Positions 10,860 through 22,293 of a stretch of DNA of 64,000 nucleotides are shown here, one piece after another. The notes below the pieces were generated by a model, which ran no database searches, had not been told where the DNA came from, and saw only the letters and a list, made by a program, of their open reading frames with translations. Source of the stretch: Parasponia andersonii (lineage: Eukaryota > Streptophyta > Magnoliopsida > Rosales > Cannabaceae); contig JXTB01000201.1 in assembly GCA_002914805.1 (NCBI GenBank), positions 1 to 64,000 of the forward strand. The letters run 5' to 3'. The number at the start of each line of letters is the position of its first letter. Within the stretch, counting starts at the first letter, position 1. Both the position numbers and the translations under genes were made by a program.

Positions 10860-13800
10860 CTTTGGAAAAATCGAGGCTAGTCGCCAATGGGTGAAGCAAG
10901 CCCACATCACGAGCCCAGAAGAATGGAAATGTTCATTGGAAACAATTTTTAACTTTATGCAGCTTAATGAAAGGGAGAAATTTTATTGTGCTGTTTATAT
11001 GTTAAAGAAAGATGCACATATATGGTGGGACGTGATTAGGCAAACCAGAGACACTACTTAAATGACATGGACAGAATTTCAATTTGTTTTCAACGAGAAA
11101 TATTACAATACTGCAGTATTAGCCACGAAGGTGAATGAGTTTATTAAGTTACAATAGGTAACCTTTCAATGGCAGAATATGTGAGAAAATTCGATCAGTT
11201 AGCAAGGTTCGCTTCAGACATGGTCCCTAATGATGTCACTAGAGTCACTCACTTTATGGAGGGACTTAAGCCAGAGCTTGCTGGAGATGTTGACATGGGA
11301 CTCACAGGGCAAATTTCTTATGGAAAGACTGTAGAGAAAGCTTTACGAGCTGAACATCGAGAGGAGAAGATATTAAAAGCTAGAGCTTCTACCAGTTTTT
11401 CTCGTAGAGATTTCCAACCCAATGTAAGTCGTTTCAATGACAATAAACGAAGAGGTCAATTTTTCCAAGGTGGGTTAGAACAAAACAAGAGATTCAACAG
11501 TGGACAACAGAGTGGACAACAAAGGAGACAACAGTGGCCACGATGTGAAAAATGCGGTAAGAACCATCTTGGAGAGTGCAGAGCTCATACCACAGTTTGT
11601 TATAAATCTGGTAAGGAAGGTCATTTCAAAAGAGAGTGTCCATTGTGGAAGAATGAGCAGAAGAAAGAAGAACCTAGGAAGACCAATGCTAGGGCGTTTG
11701 CACTAACTCAAGCTGACGCAGACGCAGACCCTTCGGTTGTTTCAGGTGAGATTCTTATCACTGACATACCTACACATGCATTAATAGATTCTGGTGCCAC
11801 ACATTCATTTGCATCCATAACATATGTGAGGAGATTAGGTAGACCCCCTGATCAGCTGCCAGAGGTATTTAGTACGGCGTTACCATCAGGGGAAATATTA
11901 TATTCAGATCAGTGGCTAAAAGGAGTTCCATTACAGATAGATGGTAGAGAGCTATTTGTGGGTCTTGTGATGTTGGAAATGCAAGAGTATGAGGTAATAC
12001 TCGATATGGATTGGCTTTCTAAGTATAATGCTACTATTGACTGTGGAAAAAAAAGAGTAATTTTTCAACCTTCTGAAGAGGCTCAGTTTGTTTTCATCGG
12101 TACTCCACAAAAAACTAATGTACCTATCATCTCTACTTTGAAGGCAAAAAAATTGTTGGACAATGGTTGTTCAGGCTATTTAGCCAACGTAATAGATACT
12201 TCTATGGAACAACAATTCAGACCAGAAGATGTACCGATAGTTAGAGATTTCTTAGAAGTATTTCCAGAAGAATTACCAGGATTACCACCAGATAGGGAAA
12301 TTGAGTTCGTTATTGAATCATTACCTGGTACTGCACAAATATCAAAGGCTCCCTATAGAATGGCACCTGCAGAGTTGAAAGAACTGAAGACACAATTACA
12401 GGAACTTTTAGACAAAAGTTCATTAGACCTAGCTATTCACCATGGGGTGCTCAAGTTTTGTTTGTCAAGAAGAAAGATGGTACGATGCGGATATGTATTG
12501 ATTATAGAGAGTTAAATAAAGTGACAATTAAGAATAAGTACCCACTTCCCAGGATTGACGATTTGTTTGACCAATTACAAGGTTCAGCTATATTTTCCAA
12601 GATTGACTTGAGATCTGGTTATCATCAGCTAAAAATTTAGAGAAGAAGATATGCCAAAAATAGCCTTTCGGACCCGATACGGCCATTATGAATTCTTGGT
12701 AATGCCATTTGGATTGACCAATGCCCCAGCAGCCTTTATGGATATGATGAATAGAGTTTTTAAAGATTATCTAGATAAGTTTGTAATAGTGTTCATTGAT
12801 GACATTCTAGTTTATTCACGGTCCAAAAATGAACATAAGGAGTATTTAAGACTTACATTGCAGAAGTTGAAGAAGAAGCAACTTTATGCCAAGTTTAAAA
12901 AGTGTGAATTCTGGCTTGAGAAAGTTGTCTTTTTGGGTCATATAGTTTCTGGTGAAGGTATTTCAGTGGATCCAGCAAAGATAGAAGCAGTTAGTAAGTG
13001 GTCAAGACCGAATAATGTTTCCGAGGTACGAAGTTTCCTAGGACTAGCGGGCTACTATAGAAGATTTGTTGAGAGATTTTCTAGGATAGCTATACCTCTC
13101 ACACAATTCACTAGAAAGAATCAAAAATTTGAAAGGATTGAGGCTTGTGAGAAAAGTTTTCAAGAGTTGAAACAAAGATTGATTTTAGCCCCAATACTCA
13201 CTATTCCGTCTCGATCAAGAAACTTTGTAATTTATAGCGACGAGTCAAAGGAACGATTGGGGTGTGTGCTAATGCAGAATGGTAAGGTAATAGCTTATGC
13301 CTCCAGACAATTGAAAGACTACGAGCAAAAATATCCTACTCATGATCTAGAGTTGGCAGCAGTTGTATTTGCTCTCAAGATTTATAGACATTATCTGTAC
13401 GGGGAACATTGTGAAATATACACTAACCATAAGAGCCTCAAGTACTTTTTCACACAGAAGGAATTAAACATGAAACAAAGACAATGGTTAAAGCTAGTAA
13501 AGGACTACGATTGTGAGATTTTGTATCATCCAGGGAAAGCAAATGTTGTGGCCGATGCACTAAGTAGAAAGTCACTGAGTAGTTTATCAATTCTAAGGCG
13601 ATTATCAAAGCCACTCCAGGAAGATATGTGTAGAGCACAAATTGAGATCATCGTTGGTAAATTGGAAACAATGACACTTCATTCAACATTGCTAGAAAGA
13701 ATTAAACAGGGTCAACTTACAGACCTGTATTTGTTAAAATAGAAAGGTGAAGTGGAAGATAGAAAGAGCACCGATTTTAGTATCTCGGTTAATAAGACTA

Positions 13801-15144
13801 TGAGGTTTAAAGACAGATTATGTGTCCCAAATGACAAAGGACTCAAGAAAGAAATTCATATAGAAGCTCATATTACACCGTATTCCCTGCATCCAGGAAT
13901 TACAAAGATGTATAATGATTTAAAAATGCACTATTGGTGGCCTAGAATGAAAAAGGATGTCGTAGAGTTTGTAGTTAAGTGTCTCATGTGTCAACAGATT
14001 AAAGCTGAACACCAGAGACCCGCTGGTCTGTTACAGCCACTACAGATTCCAGAATGGAAATGGGAGAAAATTACTATGGATTTTGTAGTTGGATTACCTA
14101 GAACTTCGAAACATCATGATGCCATTTGGTTCATAGTAGATAGATACACAAAATCAGCACACTTCCTTCCTGTACGCATGACCTACACTATGGATCAGTT
14201 TGCATACGCATGACCTACACTATGGATCAGTTTGCAGAACTATATATTCAAGAAATTGTGAGACTGCATGGTGTACCAGTTTCAATTATTTCAGATCGGG
14301 ATCCGTGATTCCCTTCAAAATTTTGGGAAAGTTTGCAGAAGGCCATGGGAACCAGGAAGTTCAGTACAGCTTTTCACCCTTCAACAGATGGACAAACAGA
14401 AAGGACAATTCAGACTTTGGAAGATATGTTAAGAGCATGTATTTTAGATTTCCATGGATCATGGAGTAAATACCTACCATTGATTGAATTTGCTTATAAT
14501 AACAGTTATCAAGTAATAATTGGTGTAGCTCCATATGAAATGTTATATGACAGAAAGTGTCGATCTCCTATCCATTTGGATGAAATGGGAGAGAGGAAGT
14601 ATTTTGGCCCAGAGTTAGTCAAAGAAATAACAGAGGCAGTAGAAAAGATAAGAAAAATAATGGTGGCTACACAGAGTCGACAGAAGAAATACACTGATCC
14701 AATGCGGAGAGATGTAAAATTTGGTGTAGGGGACATGGTATTTTTAAAAGTAGCACCAATGAAAGGAGTGATGAGATTTGGAAAGAAAGGAAAGTTGAGT
14801 CCCAGATTTATTGGACCTTTTGAGATCCTTGAAAGGATTGGAAATGTAACTTACAGACTTGGTTTGCCCCCATCATGGTCAAGCATGCATAATGTCTTCC
14901 ATATCTCTTTATTGAGAAGTATGTTTCAGACCCCTCCCATCTGTTGAGTTATGAGCCACTGGAACTAAATCAAGATTTGACATATGAGGAACAACCAGTA
15001 CAGATACTTGACAAAAAGGAAAAAGAATTAAGAAACAAGAAAATTCCACTAGTTAAAGTCTTATAGAGAAATTTTGTAGTAGAAGAAGCGACTTGGGAGA
15101 GAGAGGATGAAATGAGGATCAAGTATCCTGAACTATTTGGGTAA
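10860..15144 (+). pseudogene. Broken gypsy gag-pol polyprotein
   Basis: Gag is readable from about 10891 with internal stops, including a TAA near 11059 and a TAG near 11156. Two zinc knuckles follow (about 11545-11640); the second reads C-x2-S instead of C-x2-C. Protease motif LIDSGATHSF is at about 11780. Reverse transcriptase starts after a frameshift near 12417, has a one-base insertion near 12637, and keeps FIDD at 12792-12803. RNase H (about 13210-13560) has SDESKERLG where relatives have an Ala after the Asp. The integrase zinc-binding region (13860-14010) and core carry the DDE residues in MDFVVGLP, SDRDP and QTERTIQ. The core is broken by a 32-bp duplication (14173-14236) and a TGA near 14306. 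The tail (about 14940-15140) resembles the degenerate Tekay chromodomain. It cannot make a functional protein. Confidence 0.85.
14173..14236 (+). repeat. Exact 32-bp tandem duplication in integrase
   Basis: Positions 14173-14204 are repeated without a mismatch at 14205-14236 (both begin TACGCATGACC and end GTTTGCA). Because 32 is not a multiple of three, the duplication shifts the integrase frame. Confidence 0.95.
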
Positions 15145-15170
15145 GCAAATTTCGAGGACGAAATTTTTAT

Positions 15171-15184
15171 AAGGAGGAGGGGAT
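15171..15184 (+). promoter_or_regulatory. Polypurine tract of the truncated gypsy element
   Basis: AAGGAGGAGGGGAT sits directly before the TG that starts the 3' LTR. It is the plus-strand priming site in reverse transcription. Confidence 0.8.
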
Positions 15185-18054
15185 TGTGACATCTAGCTCC
15201 TCACATAATTAAGAGAGCCAATAATAAACATGTTCTAATTGCATATTAGGCATCTAGAAGTCATTAATATTAGTTTCATAAAAATATGCTCATTCCTTAT
15301 GTTATGTGCATTTACATGCACGTTATTATACTAACGATTGTCGAAGTGTCTCGATGCGGTGTAAAGGTTCAATACCCTTAGAAAGAGAGAGCTCGGTGTG
15401 CTAAAAGAACAAAGAATATAATTATGAAACTAATACTATTTTTGCATTGTTAATTGGAGTCTAATTGGCTTTCTTTTTATCTTTAATGGTTGGTTAAAGG
15501 GCTAGGTTCCACCAAATTACAATAAGATTGGCCATATAAGATCATAAGTCAAAGTATGACTAGTTTTCACTTTCTAAGGTAGGATTCACCAACTTCGGCT
15601 ACACTTACGTATATAGGAGTGACCAGTAATGTGGTGACTATGATAAGGATATTTTAGAGCTAGACACATGGAAAGAAATATGTGAAATACCCAAAATACC
15701 CCTTAGAATTTAAGTTATACCTTTTCTTAGCCATTAAGTGTTGATTTTGGGTCAAATATGGTCATTTGCTTTCTCTTTCTCTCCAGCAACGACCTAAAAC
15801 TCTCCAATGCTTTTTCTGACTTCTCTCAACTTCTCTCAAACATTTTCAAGAGTTTCCAAGTGGTAGAACTCAAATTGGAGCCTTAGAAAGCAAGATACAC
15901 CAAAACTAGTCAAGGTAGCTCTACTAAGTTTTTCTTTCTAGGTCTTGTCCTTTAATTTCAATTTTCTACTTGTTTCTACTTAATCAAAGGTTTCTTCAGA
16001 TTTTCCTAAGTCTAAAAATCTATTTCTAAGTTTTTGGAATCAGTTTGGTGGAGATAGAAGGCAAGAAATCTAGCAAAGACTCAAACTAGTTAAGGTGAGG
16101 TTTATGTTGGATTTTGAATTTGTAGTGAATTTTCTTTATTTCAGATCTTAAACCTAAGCTATTATTTGATGAATAATGGTCCTAGGAACCCTTATATATT
16201 ACTGAAAATATAAAATTTAAGTGGAGGATTAAAGTTAAACCTAAAGCCCTAAAGTTTGCAATTTATGGAGTTAAGTGTTTTAATGTGTAATAGATTAAGA
16301 TTTCTATGTTTGTAATCTGATTTCTTAAATTTGGATGGTATATCTTATTGATCCTATTGTCTATTACACTCATTTGGTGGCTACTTGCGATGACACATAA
16401 GTGTAAAAGTTGTTTGAAACTTGTTGAAACCGAAAAAGAGTTCAAGTGCACTTAGATTGTTCTAAGTGATCCTCTTGATGTGTATATGTGGGAATTTGGA
16501 TTTCTAATTACTATTGAAGGTTTAAAATCATGATTTTAATAATGTGGGAACATCCTAAAAATAAGAGAGATGCTGTCCAAATATTTTTAAAATGAGATGG
16601 CACCATTTAGGAGCAAATGGACTAGTTTTACAAAATTATATGCCATTTTGGATCATTTTTGTGCTAACGAACTAGCATTCATATTTTAATACCTTTGAAT
16701 AGTTTTTCAATTCTACTTATTAATTGCCAAGTACCTTAAGTGAATTATATGCTTCTGAGTCATTTTAAGATCAAGTTTCCTAATTTTGTGAAAATTCTGA
16801 TTTCGGTATTGTTCGAGTATCTTGATGCATTCTTTTGGAAAAATGTGCATTTTGAATACCAATAAACTATGACAGATGAATAGCACACCAATTTCTAGAG
16901 GATATTGACCATTTCCACAATTCATTTCTATTTAGAACACGCGGTAAGTAAAGTACTCAACTACAACACAAGAATTATGTGCTATATAAGTATCTATTTT
17001 GTTTCCATATTTTGCATTTATTCTGGTTATGAGTATGACCATTGGTATTTCGATTTCAGCATATATATACTTGGTGATTTTAGTGTGGTATTATTATGTA
17101 CACCATATAACCATGCATGTTTTATGAAAAAGTTTAAGAAGGGTAATATGATTTATGAAATGCCTTAGTATTATTGTGTAAAATTATTTTATCATAGAGA
17201 AGTTAAGACCAGGTAACTTTCAAAAGGTTTTGTGTCACTGTTATGGGAAAGCGGGATAAATATTTACAGTTTCAGAGTGGCAGCCCTAGGAGAGGGGCAA
17301 GTGTGACAGGATTAGTCACAAGATTTGCCATAATATTCCTCCTCCAAGTTGTATAATAGACTAAACTACAGTCTCGGGCCGCCTTATCTCTTGAGCTCGA
17401 CGGGGTAACGATGGAATAAGGTTAGTAACGAGCCCCACTATGGTAAGAGCCGGCGAGAGGAGAACCCATGGGATATCATTAATTCAGGAAACCCTACAGG
17501 TACAGTGCTGAACCGGATAGTGGGCACAAGACAGTGAAGAGTCGAAAGGAAATCATTCATACCGAAACATTTAAGCAAGCATGATTATACACTTAATTCA
17601 TGTCATTGAGCAACATGTCATCCATTACTTTACTTGCTGAGCTATAGCTCATTATAGTCTTGTGTTGCAGGTAATGATTGAGATGACCGCATGAGCTTGT
17701 GAGTTAAAGTAGAGGCCCAACCTTGGTGTTGTACATGTGGATATTTGGCCAATTGTTTGGGGGAGGGGGAGGCTAGTTTGTATATTTTGGGATATTTTGC
17801 AGTCTCTCAATGAAGATTATTTTTAATTCTTTTTTTTTAGTACCTATTTACTATATTTCATTTCATAAAATATGTATATACTGATCATGTATGTAAGTAA
17901 AGTCACTTATCCATAGAGTTTTAAAGAAAATAAAAAGTTCGAATTGGCCTGTATTTTGGAAAAATAATTATAGGATTATCTTCCAAAAGTAACGCCTTGT
18001 AAATAAAAGTTAATAAATTTCCACTAGTAGTAGGAGGATAAAGGGGGCGTTACA
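15185..18054 (+). repeat. 3' LTR of the truncated gypsy element
   Basis: Starts TGTGACATCT right after the polypurine tract and most likely ends GGGGGCGTTACA at 18054, giving imperfect inverted ends (TGTGAC and GTTACA) and about 2870 bp. The right end rests on these ends alone, since no second LTR exists for comparison. Open frames inside it (for example 16905-17168) are not considered genes. Confidence 0.6.
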
Positions 18055-20280
18055 AATTGTGATATTTTTGTAATTATTTTTGTGAAATAATTAATTGGGC
18101 AATGAAAGTTATGTGAAGTGGTAAAGGAAATTGAATCATAAATGAGTATGGTTGTATTGTGTTGAATTGAAATCTAGAGATGGGATAATTTTTGAATTGA
18201 AAAAGTTGATTGTTTTTCTAATTTAGGCTTGAAGGTGGTACTTTTGCAATTCCATGCGATAGTGGGTCGAAAGTTTGTTGCATACTGAAAATGGAGATAT
18301 TTAGGTGAATGATCAATATGTTAACTTTGATTAAGTAGATGTCCACTTTTAAAATTCTATTAATGAATATTTAGGTATTTATATTTTTATACTTGGTATA
18401 TATATTTATATATCAATTTTAGTTATTGTACTAAAATATACTGGGTATATATTACACTTGGTATATATGCATATATACCGAATATTATATGATAACCTTT
18501 GAATTTGGCCCAAAAATTTGGTCATATTTCTATAAGACCCACTCAAAATAAGCCTTGAGATGAATTAAGAAAAGTGATAGTTTCCTAATATTTACGTAAA
18601 GTTAGTAAAATTATAAATACTAATAAAACATTAGTAGTTTTGCAAATATTGTTGGAAAAGTGATATTTTTTGTAAGTTTTAGAATTTAAGGCTCATTAAA
18701 GGCTCAAAACCTCAAAACAAAGTTTCGACCTCAAATTTGGATTCATTGAGATAGATAAATAAACTTTTATATATAACATCGATATGTTTCGAGATAGACT
18801 GCATTTTAAGATACGAGGCTTGTAAATAGTCTTGTTTTGCTTACCATGGGCTAAGTTTCTGCTCGGAATCTAAATTGATCAAATCATATATTTAATATAG
18901 CTATTTTGAGAGCTAGGAATTCAGTGGTGATATCCACTTTTCCATTCGAGATTTCATTGGAAAAATGATTTTCTGAAGCAAGCTGCTTTGGTTACAATTT
19001 CGACAAAGGATTATTGCACTCAATAGAGATAAAGACTCAATCACTTGCTTTCAAATTGGTTTATCATAAATGTTTTGAATTGATTTTGATTAAACTGAAT
19101 TTTGTGATTTAAATATTACGAAAAATGTGCTTGATTTAAATTTATGATTTTGAATGAATGAGAATCACTGCATGGTTGATTTATTGATTTGATCACAAAA
19201 TGTACATATCTACATTATGTCACAAACGTATACTACATATTATCTTATACGGCCGTCAGAATCACAGTATTATATTAGAATGCTAAAATAACTCACATTC
19301 ATCATTTAGATGATACAGAACTCATGTATATCATTAACTAGGCATTATGGAGTTCGGCAATTGTTAGTGCATTTATGATGGCTTAAATGGTATTTATTGT
19401 GTTTTAGAAAATATTTTGATATTAGTTTTACGAATATAGATTTTGATAAATATATTTAAGAAACTGGTATTTATGAAATATTTGGAATAAGGAAACTAAC
19501 CATGCATGTAGGAATTTATAAAAATAAATATATTGTTTATTACAAAATCTCATGATTGTTTCTTTATTGAGCGTTAGCTCACTCCACTCCCCTATCTTCC
19601 CCCTCAGGTGATATTCAGTGTAACCTAGATAAGGAGACCTAGAGAATGGCATTTGAAACTTATTAATAGTTACTTTTACTTTGGTAATTTTAACTATATT
19701 TGTGAGTGTGAACATAAGTAGGAATTTGGATATATTTATAGTTTTATGAGCTTTAATTGTAAGACCGATATTATAGTTTGTATAAATATTATATCTATAG
19801 ATGATGCGTGATGAGTTTATGATGCAGAACTTTGAACAATTATTTCTATTTTATTTACATTTAAAAGGTGATGCATTAACTGTGGGACTACTTTTACTTG
19901 AACATTTTCTAGAGGCCATTATAAATAATTTTCAAAATTTTAAATTATTTTTCAAACTAAACCTCAGTATTTCTTTTTATGAAAGACTCATTCTGCCATA
20001 AACTTTGGCCTCAAATTGAGATAGAGTTAGTATGGCACAAGACACAAATGTCCTACAACTAAACATACCTAGGGTGGCATGTCACAACCCAATTAACATC
20101 TCTAATCTAAGCTAAAAAAAGAAAAAGAATATGTTCTATTCTATTTATTTGTATCCAATGGTACAAATTAGTCCACACAATTATAAGTCACTCATGGATA
20201 ATTCTATTAACACACAAAATAATACATACAATATTGTATCATGGATTTTAACTATCCATAATTTTTGAAATGGGACATTT
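18055..20280 (+). repeat. Old LTR relic of the Tekay-like family plus unassigned AT-rich DNA
   Basis: The segment around 18860-18960 (GCTCGGAATC, then TATATTTAATATAGCTATTTT, then GAATTCAGTGG) is a diverged match to LTR positions 27740-27830, 58985-59060 and 63760-63840. The segment near 19495-19620 also parallels LTR sequence before 60000 (ACCATGCA, then a C-rich block). Ends could not be set. Beyond 19800 nothing is recognised. Confidence 0.45.
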
Positions 20281-20285
20281 TAATT

Positions 20286-21547
20286 TGTAAAATCCCGGAT
20301 TTTGGGAGAGTAATATGGACAGTTTCCTAATTTTCCAGATAAAATATTGGGGGGATTAATTTGCAAAAGTTTTGTGCAGAAGGACTAAATTATAATTTTT
20401 AGAGGAATAGATTGATAGAGATTTGAAATTTGGGGACTTATGTTCAATTTTTGAAAAATTACATAGCCCTATATGACAGGGCCACATGCCCTGTCCTTTT
20501 CTTTTCTCTCTCTCTCTTCTCCCTCTTCTCCCCGGATCTCTCTATCTCTCTCTCTCTCTCTGTGTTTCTCAGCCGGAAGAAGCAGGGGCCGCCGCAGGAG
20601 CCGCTCCGGCCATCATCCGCCTGTGCCACCAACCGGCTCGACTCCCAGACTGCACGGAAGCTCTGCTGCCCTTTGCCAGCTGCTGCCGTCACCTGCAACG
20701 CCAGAAATCCTCCAAGTCGTCGTTTCGGTTTTTTCATCACCGGCGACGATTACGGCTACCATTCAACCCCTAACCAGTCCCGTTGGATTCATCTCATCTC
20801 AAGGATCATCAAGGTATATATATCTTAACACATAAGAGGACAATCGAGGGTTTGGAATTGGTTCCCGACCCTCTGAGCGATCGTCAATGACACCTTGAGG
20901 ATTCGATAGCGTGGTATTGCTATTCGAGCGAGGTAGGGACTCAATTACCTCTGTTTTATATCGTTTTTGAATAAAACTTATCTTTTGTAACATATGAGAA
21001 CAAATGTGATTTTTAGTTACTCGAATATCTGTGATGGGAATTGGTTGTATGAGATATATACTGTATTGCTCTGGAAATTTTCTGAGTGCAGGTTATTTTG
21101 GGTATATTAAAAATAGGGCCGTTATGCTGTCCGTTTTTCTGTAAAAACTTTGTATGCTAATTTTACCGAAAAACCATAGCACGATTATTTTCACACTTCA
21201 GTTCTATATTGCACGTATCATTGGATCATACATGAGCACCGTGTTAGCATCGTGGGTTTACAGTGTGGTGCTGCGTGCCCCACCATCGGTGAAAGTCCAT
21301 AAACTCGCGCGGGATTTTGTTATTCTGATTACCTCCCTATTTTGCAGGCGTAGGCAATTCAGTTGCCCCTCCAGGTTCGGTAGGCGGCATATGGGTGTCC
21401 TCTCTGAGTATGGGCTTAGGTATCATGCAGGTTGTTAGGCACACTTAGTGCCATCATCCTGGGTTTCCACAGATGAGAGGATGTGAGCTCATGGGTATAG
21501 GTTGATTTGTGTCATGTGCATATGGATCGAATGGTTTTGATTACACT

Positions 21548-21578
<31 letters not shown>

Positions 21579-22159
21579 GGATTTCTGATTTGGATTATAT
21601 ATATATAGATGTTTTGGACTAAACTAACCATACATGAATTCCCCGTCACTAAAATGTTTTCGATCGAGGTAATGGTTTTTCCTACTGGGTATTTTATGCT
21701 CACCCCCTACCTTCTTCCTAAGGTTGTGTCTAGTACGATCTTAGTGATCAAGAGGAGTAAGAGGTCATCTGTATTGCAGTTCGTCTCTTGGTAATGCTAA
21801 GAGTTTGTTGTCATAGTTTTTGGACTATTTGGGTTTTGTATTAGTATTGAACCAAGATTACTACTTTCTATTTTGTCTGCGAACTTATGTATGCCATTCT
21901 GGTATTTGACTTTTGTTGTGGAAGATGGTGATGCTTGGGCTTTTATATGACTTCGTGATTTTTAATTATTATTCAGTCTATGTTTAATGGTATATACGAA
22001 CTGTGGGAGTGGTTCACAGGATGGAATTCTGATTATTTTATTTAAATGGACTGTTTTTATAAAAAACTAGAACTATTGACACTTTTCGAATAAATCAAAG
22101 AATTTCCCCCCTCTGTGAAATTTTCCTTCTACCACTGGCCTGGGTTTTAGGTCGTGACA
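20286..22159 (+). repeat. 5' LTR
   Basis: Starts TGTAAAATCCC and ends GTCGTGACA. Contains a CT-rich microsatellite (about 20505-20562), a GC-rich block (about 20570-20760), a candidate TATA at about 20815 and a TA microsatellite (21551-21578). Compared with the 3' LTR it has lost about 335 bp after 20829. The lost part is present in other LTRs of the superfamily, so this is a deletion and not an insertion in the other copy. Reading frames within the CT/GC-rich block are by-products of composition. Confidence 0.92.
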
Positions 22160-22167
22160 GAAATTTT

Positions 22168-22179
22168 TGGTATCAGAGC
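22168..22179 (+). promoter_or_regulatory. Primer-binding site, initiator tRNA-Met
   Basis: TGGTATCAGAGC lies 8 bp after the 5' LTR and is the exact complement of the 3' end of plant initiator tRNA-Met, the primer for minus-strand synthesis in many plant LTR elements. Confidence 0.92.
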
Positions 22180-22293
22180 TCTGAGTTTAACAGCTCAGAC
22201 GCATCACCATTAAACTAAATTGAAGTTGTTTTTATGACAAGCATGCATCATTATCTCACAAACAATTTGGCATATTGTTTCAGACTAGTAAGG

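Larger units (their letters stand above)
10860..18054 (+). mobile_element. 5'-truncated Ty3/gypsy element (Tekay-like)
   Basis: A broken gag-pol (about 10860-15144) is followed by a polypurine tract (15171-15184) and one long LTR (15185-18054). No primer-binding site or 5' LTR was found upstream, so the copy is truncated or its 5' part has decayed. The domain order protease, reverse transcriptase, RNase H, integrase is that of Ty3/gypsy. The C-terminal chromodomain-like tail and very long LTR suggest the Tekay/Del chromovirus clade; this clade call is inference. Confidence 0.8.

Noticed and set aside
16905..17168. 87-codon frame in the long LTR
   Set aside because: Hydrophobic AT-driven frame in a non-coding LTR.
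20083..20100. TGTCACAACCC as a possible start of another minus-oriented LTR
   Set aside because: No matching end or target duplication could be found.
20430..20835. Several long frames on both strands at the CT/GC-rich block
   Set aside because: They lie within the 5' LTR, overlap in most frames and have Ser/Leu or Arg/Glu repeats caused by (CT)n. The corresponding 3' LTR region does not keep the same frames.
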